Shown: in pieces, positions 35,400 through 47,883 of the stretch
How positions within the stretch are numbered: position 1 is the stretch's first letter
Layout of the letters: every line of letters begins with the position of its first letter
Assembly (NCBI GenBank): GCA_024741835.1
Contig: JAENRP010000172.1
Coordinates: forward strand, 18,566-82,565
DNA: 64,000 nt
Reading direction: 5' to 3'
From: Diplocarpon mali
Taxonomy: Eukaryota; Ascomycota; Leotiomycetes; Helotiales; Drepanopezizaceae
Made by a program: the position numbers and the translations under genes
The notes under the pieces: model-generated
What the model was told of the DNA's origin: nothing
Databases searched by the model: none
Seen by the model: the letters and a program-made list of their open reading frames with translations, nothing else

Positions 35400-35572
35400 T
35401 TGATGTCTCTGTGATTGGGGAGTCAGCAACATAGAGCCCGTTCAGCCTCGCGAGGGGCAGTACTCAGAGATGACACGCTAATAAAGCAACAGGGGTATCG
35501 CGTAAAGTGGAAACGCGATTCGCGTCGTCAATTCAACATCGAAAACCTCATCAGCAATTACAAGGACTCACA
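35400..35572. promoter_or_regulatory. Short divergent promoter, WD40 gene / CTF4
   Basis: Only 173 bp separate the two start codons (35399 minus, 35573 plus). It must contain both promoters and both 5' UTRs. A candidate MluI-type cell-cycle element is not obvious. Confidence 0.6.
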
Positions 35573-38194
35573 ATGGGGACGACAACCCAAGTTCGCATGC
35601 GAGGCAGACCTGCCCACACAAGAGGACCTACTTACCTGTCTTATACTCCAGACGGAACTAAACTAATTACTGTCGGGTCCAACAATACCACTCGGGTCTA
35701 CAAAACTGGATTCGATGGAGAGCCTACAAACATCGACGACTGCCCTGAGCAAAATACCGGGGTGGCCTCAACAGTAAGCATGTCATCACCTATCAAAGAT
35801 CTCAGCTTATTCTTCTCGTAGAATGACTTCTTTGTCGTTGGATCCGAAGATGGAAATATCAGCCGGTTCTCGTTGGAGACCATGGTCTACGAGAAATACC
35901 TCACACGATGCTCTCTTCCAATCCGGGATGTCACTCTTTCTCCGAATGGCCAATGGTGTGCTGTTGCTAGCGATGAACTGGTTGTTAAGGTCGTAAAGAC
36001 AGATCAGACGAGCTCAGTGATGTCTTTGAGGGAGCAGCCGAAACCTGTCAAGCACTTATCTTTCGACCCTAGCGGGCAATACATAGCATTGTCATGTACC
36101 GACGGAATCGTTTACATCTACTCTATCATAGATGATACGCCCGATCTTATTCGGAAGGTTGATGGTCTGATCAGGATTGCAGAGACTGAGGACGAGGTCA
36201 GTACAAAGGTTGTCTGGCATCCAGACGGTAGGACTTTTGCTGCTCCCACCGCAACAAGAGATATCCGGGTAATGTCTCGCGGAGACTGGGAGAACCAAAG
36301 ATCCTTCACGAATGGCCACAACGGGGATATTACTGCGTTGGCTTGGTCTCCCAATGGAGCCATGTTAGTATCAGCTGGGAAAGACGGGAAGGTAGTCCTC
36401 TGGAACACCAAGACTCAGAATATCATTGCGACTTACGACTATGCCAATGTGATGGATCTGGCCTGGCATCCTACTAAAAACCTTCTCTCTTTTACCAATA
36501 CTGACGGAGAGGTCTACATCTACAACGACTTCGTCCCAGCAGAGCATACAAATCTAGTCCGACTACCTATTCAACCTTCTCCTTTCATTCATGACCCCCT
36601 TTCCGAGATCTCAGCGAATTCTCGACGGCCAGTATCGAATGGTCAGAAGGATATCCTGAACCGTGGCATTCGGCGTGGGACACCCGATAGCCTTGATGAC
36701 ATTCTCGGGTCTGAAACCGTGGGCGATGAAGACGATTTTGTCATTGACGATGACGGCGCCGGATATGCCTTGGGACTCAATGGTAACGGCAAGAGGCCTA
36801 ACGGAGAAGTTCACCTTGCAGGCCCTATGAGCAAGAGACGTAACCAGACATGGGAACCACAATATCATGAATCTTTCCAACCAGGCTCTACCCCTTGGCG
36901 CGGGAATCGGAAATATCTTTGCCTTAACCTTATTGGATTTGTTTGGACAGTGGATCAGGATACTCACAATACTGTAACAGTGGAGTTTTACGATCACGAA
37001 TTCCATCGTGACTACCATTTTACAGACAGCTATCTCTACGACAAGGCTTGTCTCAACGATAAAGGTACCCTATTCTCATGCCCGGCGAACGAGGAAATTC
37101 CCGCAACTATTTTCTACCGCCCACACGAGACCTGGACAGTGCGAGCAGATTGGCGAACCCCATTACCTAAGGGTGAAGATGTAACGGCCATCTCCTTGAG
37201 CGACTCTTTTGTTACTGTGACCACGACAGCGAATTATGTTAGGGTATATACCTTGTTTGGGATTCCATACAGAGTTTACAGACAGAAAAGTAGTCCTGCT
37301 GTCACTTGTGCAAGCTGGCGAGATTATGTTCTCACTCTAGGGAATGGTCCAGTTGGTGCTGATGGTAATGCGACGCTACTTTATACCATTCAAAATATTA
37401 AGAGAGACGAGATTTGCCAGAGTGAAGATGTTGTAGCTCTTCCAGACGGAGAAACTCTAAAGAGTGTTTTCTTCTCTGACAATGGGGTGTGTTCTGGTTA
37501 GGATTGTCACGATTCAGAGCTAACATTTCCCTAGGACCCATGCATCTACGATTCTACTGGAACCCTCCTTACTCTTCTTCATTGGCGGGAGCCATCCCAA
37601 GCAGCGTGGGTCCCTCTTTTAGATACCAAACTTCTCTCTCGTCTGGCGTCTGGCCGAAAGACAGAAACCTACTTCCCAGTAGCGGTTGCGGACAACAAGT
37701 TCCACTGTATAATTCTCAAGGGAGGCGACCAGTACCCGTATTTTCCAAGGCCGTTGCTCTCGGAGTTCAATTTTGAGATTCCGTTGTCCTCCAAGTCAAA
37801 ACTCGGCAGTGAAGACGTTGATTTGGATATCGCGGAAAACGAAGGCGACGAACTGAAGAAGTTGGAAGGTGCTTTTGTGCTCAACAGTATTTTGACCGCG
37901 CAGCAACAAGATCTTGTGAATAACACTAAGAGCACGGCTTATCAACGCTCATCACTTGCAAGAATGGAATTGGAGATCGACAAGACACTGTTGCAGATGA
38001 TGGCTGTGGAGTGTAGAGAAGGCGAGGAACGAGGAATGCGAGCCCTAGAAATGGTCTCGCTACTTAAAGATAGGACTGGCAGGATGATTGAGGCTGCTGT
38101 AAAGGTGGCAGAAAGGTATGGAAGGCATGTGCTGGTGGAAAAGATCAGGGAAATCGGCGAGACCACATTATTAGGTGACATGGAGGAAGACTGA
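35573..38194 (+). CDS. CTF4: DNA polymerase alpha-binding replisome hub Ctf4/Mcl1 (WDHD1/AND-1 family)
   Basis: Links the CMG helicase to DNA polymerase alpha-primase and supports sister-chromatid cohesion in the nucleus. Exons 35573-35773, 35822-37486 and 37535-38194 encode 841 aa. The N-terminal WD40 propeller runs from RPAHTRGPTYLSYTPDG through GHNGDITALAWSPNGAMLVS and VMDLAWHPTKNLLSFTNTDG (about residues 10-290). An acidic linker, DEDDFVIDDDGAGYALG, follows. The SepB/second propeller domain has TPWRGNRKYLCLNLIGFVWT, TVEFYDHEFHRDYHFTDSYL and TYFPVAVADNKFHCIILKGG. The C-terminal helical bundle (ELEIDKTLLQMMAVECREGE) ends LLGDMEED. No HMG box is present, which matches the yeast type. Both 48-nt introns are GT-AG. 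Call is firm. Confidence 0.93.
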
Positions 38195-39567
38195 AACAAG
38201 GGGTTTGGTATCGATACGAGGTCTGGCGTTAAGGTATTGATAATAGGATACGAAATATGGTCGGAAGCTGGCCACAATGTAGCTGGACGATTTCATGTAT
38301 TATCTTTGCAGAGCCCGAGAACCTCGTCACACACGAAAGTGCTTATGAAATTCCCAACCGGCAATGTGGCATGCTACATTCTTGCACGCATTTGTGCGGG
38401 AAGCAGATTGTTGGTCAATGAGACTCGTCAAAGACCAATAGCGTTCAAACAACTGCTGTCACGTTTCTCGCGATATTATCACCTGGCAATAAAATCTGAT
38501 TTTGCGTCTCATGCTCTACCAAAGCCTGTACCCAGGGCCATTGGGTGAATTACAGCATGGATTCAGAACCGCATCCCGTGTTTTGTTACAGGATGAGAAC
38601 CTTTTACTCGGCCATGGACGCATCTGCTCATTTTAACGAGCCCGATCTCTGGCTGATCCTACAGTCACAAAGACACTCTCATCACACCAGCCTTTCAGGT
38701 GTCTGACTAGAACAAACACTCGAAAGGCGCCTACCATAATAAACACTTGCTGAGCTCGACCCCATCCCGTGCCATTCCTTTGCCGGCTTGCAATATCCGC
38801 CTGTGAGAGCGAATCGTAATAAATACGTTGTTAGAAGTCTGGCCTGTCTCTGGTAAATTTTGGGATGAGCACTATCCAGAAAGTCTCATGTTGTATGGAT
38901 GATTCAATCGGAGAATTGGTGCGGAAACTTCGAGGTACATCTGATGAATGGCCATGATCTGAAGATAGATAGATATGTAAATATATTTAGCTTACCACAT
39001 ACCACTTATCGAAACCGAGTATCTATCGCCGTATCCAACGTGCCGCTATCGCACTAAGAACGGGATATACCACGGTGTAGGCAGTAACTACGCGACACGG
39101 GGCTAGAAACCGCGAATACTCCTATAATTATCGTAACACCATGCAGATATCTATCATCCCTTTACGCTTCAAACCAATCCCTGTATTGGCGTTAAAAAGC
39201 CTTCCGGTAGCCTCTATCTGTATGCCAGCGCCGATTCGAGATATCAGAGCTGGTTGAGAGGAGTCCGAAGCCTCCTTGTTTACTTCATACCCTAAGCGAG
39301 AAGTATGGTTTCGAGGCGGAGCATGCCTAGGGCCCGACTCGAGGGATTTCATAGAATCAAGCACTGCATCGACTTGCACAAGCAGTTTGGGGGAGATGTA
39401 ACCGTGAGGCTTGTGTGGCTGTGCACATGATTGTTGGAAGTGGTTAAAAATCAACTTTCAAGCCATAGATGGGCATCATAGTGTCAGAGCTAAATCGAGG
39501 AAAGCTCGTCACTCTAGCATCATTGCGGAACGCCTATGAGATACAGAACTCCATTATTTATACCGGC
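38195..39567. other. Convergent intergenic region, no supported gene
   Basis: About 1.4 kb between the 3' ends of CTF4 and the alcohol oxidase-like gene. No conserved frame, tRNA or repeat structure seen. Confidence 0.55.
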
Positions 39568-41588
39568 TTAAACCTGAATGCCCAATTCCTTCCCGATAAT
39601 ACCTGCGGCCTTCTCGCCGACAGTCAGCGCGGTGTTGTTGGTGTTGGCCCCGACATTTTCGGGAACCATACTCAGATCCGCAACTTTCAGCCGCTCCGTG
39701 CCATAAACATTCAAGCTACCATCAACCACACCGCCGGCCTCCCGAGGCTTCATCGCACACGTACCCAGCGAATGCCACGTCGTGTTCAGATTGCCCCGGA
39801 TCCAGTCCTCGATAGCCTTGTCATCTTCTTCGCTGTACTCAATATCCTTGACATCGCCCCTGAGACTACCGTTGGTGAGCGCGGCATCGCTACCCGGTGC
39901 GAACTTCGGGTGGCCGAGCTCGAGTTCTCCGGTATAGTATGGTAGACGACGTGCAATCTCGCGGGACATCTTGTAGGCCCATAGCTGCTTCTTGAGATCG
40001 GAGGGTGCGTTCAGAAATCCGGCGTCAAATTCGTAGCCATCGATCACATTATCTTTGTCTATGATGTGGATTGAGCCGCGGGAGAAGGGATAGGCTGTGT
40101 ATGTTCCCATAGTGATGTATTGTCCGGGTTTGACGAGGGAAGGGTCTGCAAGGAAGGCATTGACGACACCGCAGAGCATCATGGGACGGGTCGGGTAGTT
40201 GGCGAAGTATTTGTCCCATTCCTTCCTGAATTCCGGGCCAAGCGTAGCGATTTCTTTCTCTGTTGGACGAAGTTTGGCGCAAATGTCTGTCCAGTCAGTA
40301 CTGTCTACACATAATGAAGGTGGATAAGACGTGCCAATTCCGTTCCAGCCAAGCATTGGATCCTTCGCCTCCAAAGCCCTGATGAAGTCCTTACGGCCAC
40401 TGAGTATACCATCAAGAGTTTCTCCCTCACCAAGATCTGACTTGTACGGGTACAGCAGTAGATGGTGATCCTGATAATTCTCGCCGACCCCCGGTACATC
40501 CGCCACAACTGGAATGTCAAGCTTCTTCAAGATCTCTGGGTTGCCGACGCCAGATCGCTCAAGCACCTGTGGTGTTCCGAGAGCACCGGCTGTGACAACC
40601 ACAAGTTTTCTGGCCCTGATGGTTTTTCGAATAGGTTTCGAGAGAGAAATTTGGGGTTGGTGTTCGGAATTGGGCTTATATTCAATTCCGATGGCCTTTG
40701 GTGGTGAGGACTCGTCGAAGAGAACGCGGATAACCTTAGAATTGAGAAGAATATGTAGATTAGGATGTTCGCCGTCCTGGAGCAGAGGATGGATATAGCA
40801 ATGAGCGGAGTCCTGGCGCTTTCCGTCTGGTCCAACATAACGATGCCATTTCTATGGCATTCAGCGAAGACCAGTCAAGGATCGGTAAATGATTGCTTAC
40901 CGAGAAACCTCCATTGGCCTCCAAGTCCTGCAAATCTTCAATGACGTTGTAGCCCATTTTCTGAACTACCGAGCAGAATTCATTCTCGCTCTTTCCTCTG
41001 TAACCACCATCTGAAATGTTGATAGGCCCATCGTGTCCGTGCTTGCTCTGATCGATCTGAGAACCATTAGGATGGAAAGTCTCCAGCTTGTTGCTGAAAT
41101 GATGCATCTCGCTTGCCGACCAGCCTGGCGTGTTCCAGCTGTCAAAATCGATTCCTACAGATTAGCGAGTCAGCATTTAGATCGAGACATCAAAGGATTC
41201 GATCCGGACCTTGGGCACGAGTATACATCATGAAGTTGATCGATGATCCGCCTCCTAGCACGCCGCCCATGGGGACAATGGCCTCGCGGCCATTTAGATG
41301 TTTGGAAGCTTTCGACTTGTAGAACTAAATTTACCCTTGGAAACGACCCCAAAAACACGATACGGGGAAACATACCAGGGCCGTCTTGCTATCCGGAGCC
41401 AAATGGCTTAGGTAAACAGCTGGATTAGTGACTGTTGGATCGTTAAAGTTATTCCCTCCACCCTCAACCAAAACAATCTTCAGATCTGGATTTGCCCTTG
41501 CAAGTCTACCTGCTGCAACACAAGCGGCCGTTCCACCGCCAGCGAAGATGATGTCGACATCGCCGACCGAGTCGTTGTAAGTAGACAT
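39568..41588 (-). CDS. GMC flavoprotein, alcohol (methanol) oxidase-type
   Basis: FAD-dependent oxidase of the glucose-methanol-choline family; alcohol oxidases convert short primary alcohols to aldehydes plus H2O2. Exons 41588-41376, 41324-41210, 41154-40901, 40851-40335 and 40286-39568 give 605 aa. The FAD motif is VDIIFAGGGTAACVAAGRLA. HLNGREAIVPMGGVLGGGSS and INFMMYTRAQG match alcohol oxidases closely, as does the HRYVGPDGKRQDSAH segment. The C-terminal catalytic pair is TTWHSLGTCAM (His) and NVGANTNNTALTVG (Asn). The protein ends KELGIQV, with no PTS1, and is shorter than yeast alcohol oxidases (about 660 aa). Intron 40287-40334 needs a GC donor (gcacgt); it is 48 nt and in frame, and its removal restores LGWNGI-DICAKLRPT. 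Subfamily is likely; the true substrate is not determined. Confidence 0.88.
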
Positions 41589-43088
41589 GGCGGGTATTCC
41601 ACGTTCTCTGGAGTGGAAATGAGTAGAGATATGGGAAGAGATATGAGTAGAAAATACAGGGAGAAGTACGGGTAGAGATATGAATTAAAATACGAATAGA
41701 AATACGACATGTAACAAGAATCCGGCCAGATTACAGATATAGAGGAAGTCGAAAGCACAGGATCAAAGACTAGAAAAGCAATAACCAAACGAACGCATCG
41801 CCCTTTTGCATAGCCAAGGCGCCCCTGAGGATGCCGAATCGGCCCCGGGGAAAAGCCTATCTTTACCCCTCATTTCATGGGCCGAACGTTGCTTCTAAGG
41901 ACTGAATCTTGTGCATTAGAAGCGCATCGTTCGAGATTGCCACCCTCCGAGCCAGGATCTTGAACGGACGAGACGGCTCTAGTCTCACGATGTGCATCGC
42001 CAGGACTGCCTACCTGGGAGGTAGCCCCCCACTCTGAGGAAGTGGACATCCTTCAGAACAAAGCGGGCGTTGACAAGAAGGGGTCCTTTCCTTCAGGCGC
42101 TCTCCTCTCATTCAGTCGAGTGTCTTTTGCCGGTCGCTTACAAAGCATCCAGGCAGGATGGTCAGTTCAAGGCGAGAAGTGCAAGCTACTCCGAAGCTGG
42201 ACGTAGGAATACCTTAGCAGGGTTTCATGAGAAATTTCCGTATTCCCGAGTGCGGGGAAGAGGAAAACATCTGGGGTAGAATGTACCTACACAGTAAGGT
42301 TCCCCTCCGTATACTCTCAGCGCTAATCGAGGCCAAGGGAAAGGCGGAACAAGGCCGCTGGCCAGTGACCCCGCTACTAACAGGTAGAGAGAAGTACTTA
42401 GGTACCATACCTACCGACCTATATCTACCCAGGCAGGTATGTGGACTACATATATGGTATATGGTATAGGGAGAATTCTGCTCGAAAACCCCCTATCAAA
42501 TCACACGGCACTGGGTCTGTTGCGAGGTACAACTAGATACTGTAGGCCCCTCGGCGGTACTGCGAGGCAGTAAATTATATGCAACCAGTAGAAGTCGTTC
42601 CAATCACGCCGCAACAGCCCGATCATGGTTGGAGAATCATTTTACAGGTCAGGCTGGTGTGAGTTGAAGTGTCCCAACTACCCCTCCGCCTGACTATGTA
42701 CATGGCGACGGTGGCGGCTGGCAGCCCTCCACACCCGCTGCGTAAAGGCCAAGGTAAGGTAAGGAAGAGCAAAGCATTCGACTTGCTACGAAAGATGACG
42801 CCCAAAGCAAGCCATAATGGAATATGCGAGTGCACGAAAATCAAGCAGAGCTCCTGCGGTTGGTGTACCGTGCCTGAACGCCTCTGCCCCTATGGACCAG
42901 AGCCTAAGTCAGCAAACGGCCATCGTAGCACTGAACTAGCCTGCAAACCCTACCGTGCCCAGTGCGCCACATTCGTACTTCCAAATCATCATCCCATCAA
43001 TCATTATTTTTACGCCTCTCCATGTAATCATAACCCAACTTCGCCTCTGCATTACCGAAAATCAAGGGCAGCTCCAAGCGCTGATGTA
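41589..43088. other. Upstream region of the alcohol oxidase-like gene; no supported gene
   Basis: 1.5 kb between the oxidase start codon and the 3' end of the demethylase gene. It contains a degenerate purine-rich repeat directly upstream of the oxidase and TACCTA/TAGGTA-rich sequence at about 42390-42445. Confidence 0.5.
41611..41712. repeat. Degenerate AGAGATATGRGTAGA-type repeat in 5' leader
   Basis: Several imperfect copies of an agatatgagtagaaa-like unit (about 13-17 bp) lie within 125 bp upstream of the oxidase ATG, for example gtagagatatgggaagagat and atgagtagaaaatacaggga. Confidence 0.55.
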
Positions 43089-46000
43089 TCAGGCAGCTGG
43101 TGCCCTTTTCAAGGCCATCATCATCCTCTCCACCAGCGTGGTTGAATCTGCCGGAACATCCGGGGGGTCGCGGACTGGAGCGTTCTGGTCCGGCGGCTTA
43201 GGCGTGGGATGATATTCTTGTGGTTGCACCTGCTGCTGTTGAAAGTATTGCTGATGTGGGTATACTGGCTTGCTCTCTTGCATGCTTGCGCGAGAAGCAT
43301 GCTGGTACTGCGCTTCAGACGTTGCTTTATGAGCAGAAGGTGGTTGTAAGTTGTGGATTGCAGAAAGAGACTGGTACTGCGGCGGGGAATTTTGAGCCAT
43401 AGTATTCAAGGATGGTTGATAGTGCTGGTGAGACGCATACGGTTCAATATGTGATTTTGCAACCGTTGGGGAAGGTTGGTAATGCTGCGGAGGCACGTGC
43501 GGACGATCTGATGCACTAGTAACAGTTTGAGGAGTCTGATTCTGCTGTTGAGAATTAGGTGAACGAGGTGCTGAATTTCTCTCTGTTTCAGATGACTGAA
43601 GTTGCTTTTGAGATGCCGGAGAGTTCATCAGAGAAGCCGCGGCGGCCTGGACAGGTTCGAATTGCTGCTGCTGAGCTGCTGGCGAGTTGACCGACGAGTT
43701 CCGAGCCATGGGTGAGGATTGGTATTGGTTTTGTGGAGTTGAGGATTGTACTGAAGTACCTCTCTTCGGCGGAGAAGGCTGGTACTGTTGTGCAGCAGGT
43801 AGATGAGCTGGAGGGTTCCTAGCTTTCTGAGAAGATTGATATTGTGGCTGAGAGTTGGGCGGGCCGGTAGTCGATTGCGGAACAGTTTCTCGATATGTTG
43901 GCTGCGAAGCGGTACTCGTGGTCGAACAATGCGGCTGCGATCTTTGAGAAGCTTGATGCAAGTTCTTAAGTTGGGGTTGAGGTGGCTGTTGAGGGTACTG
44001 CCTAGCTTGGCTTTGAGGTGTAGAGAGCGATTGGTACGGCGCTTGGAGTGGAGTTGCATGTCTGTGATACATCGCAGGGGGTTGCAAAACAGATGATGGC
44101 GAGGGCTGTTGAGATAGATACTGGTGATTGTACATCGTATTGTATTCTCGTCGAATAGCAGGATGTAAATGTGAGCTTCCGGGCTTCCCCTGACTATTCG
44201 GAACGGCTGTGGCTGGAGTGGCCACAGGCTGCGTTTGAATAGGTTTAGGACTGTACGCAGGAGCACGCACGGCGGCCGGTCCAGGAGGATTTGCGGGTCC
44301 AGCTGCGCGATGCGAGTTGTTTGCAGGTACCTTCACGGTGTTTGAGCTTGCTGATTGAGAACCTGTGTTTGAAGATCTCGAGCTACCACCAAGAGATGGC
44401 ATGCTAGACATATTCATGGTTGAGCCACCAGGTCGGAACATCGTCTGCTGCAAATGCGCCTGAAGACTGCCCTGGTAGCCGTTCATGAATCCACCTCCAG
44501 GTCTATAAGGACTCTTGTACTCTAATGGAGATCTATTATGCTCCCTTTGCAAATATGAGTACTTGGCAAATGGGTTTGGTTTCGTGCTTGAACTCTGAGG
44601 CCTGCTGCCAAAAGGATTCATTGGTTTGGGCATGGAAGGAGCAGCAAGACGATAGGCCGAGTGAGGTGGTGGCGGTCCCCCCCCCGAACCAGGACGTGTG
44701 GCATTCATCGCAGGTGCAGGTCGTGCTCCTGTCCCCACTGTTCCTGTTCGTGATTGAGGACCATTCACATTCGAAGAATCTTCAGTAGAATGTTGATTTG
44801 CTGGGCGAAGGGCTTCTGCTGTTCGATAGCGAGGATCTGTACCAAATGCATACGGAGCTGGTGTTGATCGCTGGAGGAAATTTTGTTGATCGCGGTAAGC
44901 CTTTTGATCAACACTGTACATTTCGCTGCTGTTGCGAGGCTTGTATATGTATGGCTTGTCCGGCCTATTAAGATTTTCTGAAGGCCGGGCTGAAGACTGG
45001 GATGGTCTAATCGGCGTATGTGAGTTGCTAGACACGTTCGGATTGGGTTTCGATGGGAACGAAGCAGCATAAGATTTTCGTGGCACCGCAGGGGTAGGCT
45101 TTGGAATGGTATCGAGGAAGTGACCCTTGGGATTGTGCCTAGGTTTCGCAGGATCTTCCGTAAACTGTGCCTTTGCATCCGTGGAGTTCTTTCCTAGGTA
45201 AAACCAGGTCTGGTTTTCCTTGCTGAAATCGACCTTCACCTGAGCGGGATTGCGATTGATATTTTCACACTTGAACTCTGCCCAGGTGCAACCCTCGACG
45301 AATGGATCGTCTGCTCTTGGCAGGTCATCAACCTGACGCTTAGTCGTGTTGAGCGATTCCTTGTCCTTGAATGACTTCGGCATTGGGATGGCCTTCGCAG
45401 ATGGTTTTTGTAGGTGGTAATCTGCAGGATCCGGAATGAGGAGCCACTTATACTCGACTTCGACACGGTCACTGTAGAATGTTAGTATCATACTACTGCC
45501 TTATCTCGTCATAGATACGTACCCTCTCGGAAGTATATCAACAAGGACCATCTCCTCACTAGTTCTATTCTCAACAACGGCACCAGCAAAGATATCACCT
45601 CTGTAGTACTGCATTTGGCAGACATCTCCAGCTTTGAGCTCCAAACCGGCCTTCAAAAGGCGCTTATCTTCTCCAAGCGCATCACCATCAAATTTCTTGT
45701 CTCGCTTGGTACGATGGAAGCGGCAACTGAATTCGATGCCCCACTCTTTGTACTCTGTTCCATCTTCTCCAAAGACCGGGATTTCACCTTGTTCGACGAG
45801 AACTCCTGCCGCAGCAGCGCAAGTTGCGTGGTATGCTCGAGTACATTTCTTCTGCGAACATTGGAAGCAAGCACCCTTTTTTGACCGGCAGTAATTGCAC
45901 TTAAGTTCAAGGCGGGCCTTATTGATATACTTGATATCAACGATAGTCTCCTTTTCGCCGGACTCGATTGATGTCTCGGGGATGTACAGAGCACATTTTC

Positions 46001-47883
46001 GGTGAGCTCTCTGACCATCCTCGGTGAATAGGAGAGGTTCGGAAGGAATATCGTTCGGACAAAGTATGCAAGGCTCTTTTGAAGGTCCCTTTATGCGTAC
46101 GCGAATTCGCTTGGCATTGGACTTGTCTTCATTGTTGTTGGTTGGACGCTTGCGCTTCCTCTTGGGAATTTTTGGCTTGCTGCCGCCGCCGCTGCTCTCG
46201 GGTGGAGTCAGAAGTTCTATGATCTTGCTCTCTTCTTCCTCTTCCTCTTCCTCTTCCTCGTCATCCGTCTCCTCGTACTCTGTCTCCTCGCCTCTGAGCT
46301 TGCGATCGATTTCATGCACGTCTATCCAGACGCTGTCTTGAGCCTCGCTACATTCGCACTTCTTGGCTACCCGACCATATTCGAGCCAGGACTCCATGCC
46401 AAAATTTACAGCCTCGGCGCAGTTGTAACCAAGATTGTAGCCTGAGTGATAGCCGTATGGGAAGGTGATGACAAATTCGCCTGGGTGGGCCACAATTTTG
46501 TTGACTTTGATATTGAAGTTTGACGCGAGTTGAGACGGCGAGATTAAAAACGTCTTGTGTCGGAGAAACTGATCGCAAGCCTTAGCGTCTGTTGGCCAGA
46601 TAGTCTTCATGGCCGCTTCAAACCGGCGAGCATCTCCTTGCGAGATGCTGTACCATTGTTTTGGGGCGCCAAAGTGAACATAGTTGATACTGTAAAGATC
46701 AACATCCTCAAGATGCCAGGCAAACGTAGCCTTCCACATGCCCAGATACAGATATGCGGTGTTGACACCGGGAATCTTTGAGCCCAGTACATCCAGGATG
46801 TTTTCTAACTTGCCCAAGTTCCATGTTGTAGTCCTCTCATCGAAGAGTGTTCCTGGCATGTCTGCACCGTAAAGAGGAGGGGCGTATGTGAGGGTTTTCC
46901 AATAATTTCTCTCAAGTTCGTCGCAGCGCTCTTTGCTAAAATCCTCGCCTTCGAGCTCATATTTGAAATCTTTGAAAGCGGCTTCATCTACAATACCCGT
47001 TTCTCGCTTATTATTCTTGCGTCGAGAAGACACGGAGATGGCCTTGGGCTGGCGACCACCTTTTAGCTTCGTTGGAGTATCGTAGTCATCTTCTTCCATC
47101 TTGATTGATTGATTGTCTTCCTCGGCTTTCATTTTGGGAGAGACTGGTGTTGGAAGTCGGTCGGGGGTGCTTGTTTCATCTTGCTCAGTAATTCCAGATC
47201 TCGACTTACTCTTTTGGGGTCTTCCTGCTCCTTTTTTCTTAGCTCCAATAGTGGTAGCTTTACCGGAGGCCTTGGGTTTTGGAGCCGTCCTGACTTGCTT
47301 GTCTTGATTTGCCCGTCTCTCGCCTCTCTTCGCAGGGGGTTGATGCTCGCTTTGTTCGCACAACTGGCGCCATTGCGGCAAATTGTACGAACGCTGGTGC
47401 ACAATATTCGCTTGTCGATAAGTACCACCTGTACCCATAATGTCCTGCTTAATCGGCTCTTTAACTCGAACAGTCTTGATCGCTTCATCAAGACGAGGTT
47501 GCGCCGCGACCCACTCAGGAGGAGGTATGACCTTCACAATTCCCGATCGCATACCATATTTGTTAATGGCGGTCATCTAGTGTCGCATCAGCATATGCTC
47601 CGAAGGCACTACGTAGGCGCAAGTACGGGGACTGGATAAGTTGTAGGATATAACTTACGTAGCGTGTAAAGTCTGCGAACTCATCCATTGTAGGCTGGAA
47701 TACTGGAACGTTTCCATCTGAAATGTACGCGGGCTCAACATCTAATGCGTAGACCTCTGGTTCGAGGTCAGAGAGTTCAGAGTCGCTGCCGCTGTCTTTG
47801 ATTGCAGACATCGAATCTGGGGGAGAATTCAGCCCAGCCGGCGCAGGTTGCGCGGCCGGCACAGCCGCAGTGTCGGTTGACAT
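43089..47883 (-). CDS. KDM4/Rph1-type JmjC histone demethylase with ePHD and Q/P-rich tail
   Basis: Fe(II)/2-oxoglutarate demethylase, by family acting on H3K9me3/H3K36me3. Exons 47883-47659, 47576-45523 and 45471-43089 encode 1553 aa. JmjN is split by intron 1 (VPVFQPTMDEFADFTRY, then MTAINKYGMRSGIVKVIPPP). A basic Lys-rich linker follows. The JmjC domain (about 290-470) contains ATFAWHLEDVDLYSINYVHF, giving His363 and Glu365 as iron ligands, with the distal His452 in FPYGYHSGYNLGYN. An acidic run (EEEEEEEEE) precedes the extended PHD (about 578-705; CILCPND, CNYCRSKKGACFQCSQKKC, CSCRFH-like spacing). A Tudor-like segment, GDVCQMQYYRGDIFAGAVVE, spans intron 2. The last ~650 residues are disordered with repeated QYQPSP/YQSSP motifs. 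All iron ligands are intact. Family call firm; site specificity inferred. Confidence 0.92.
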
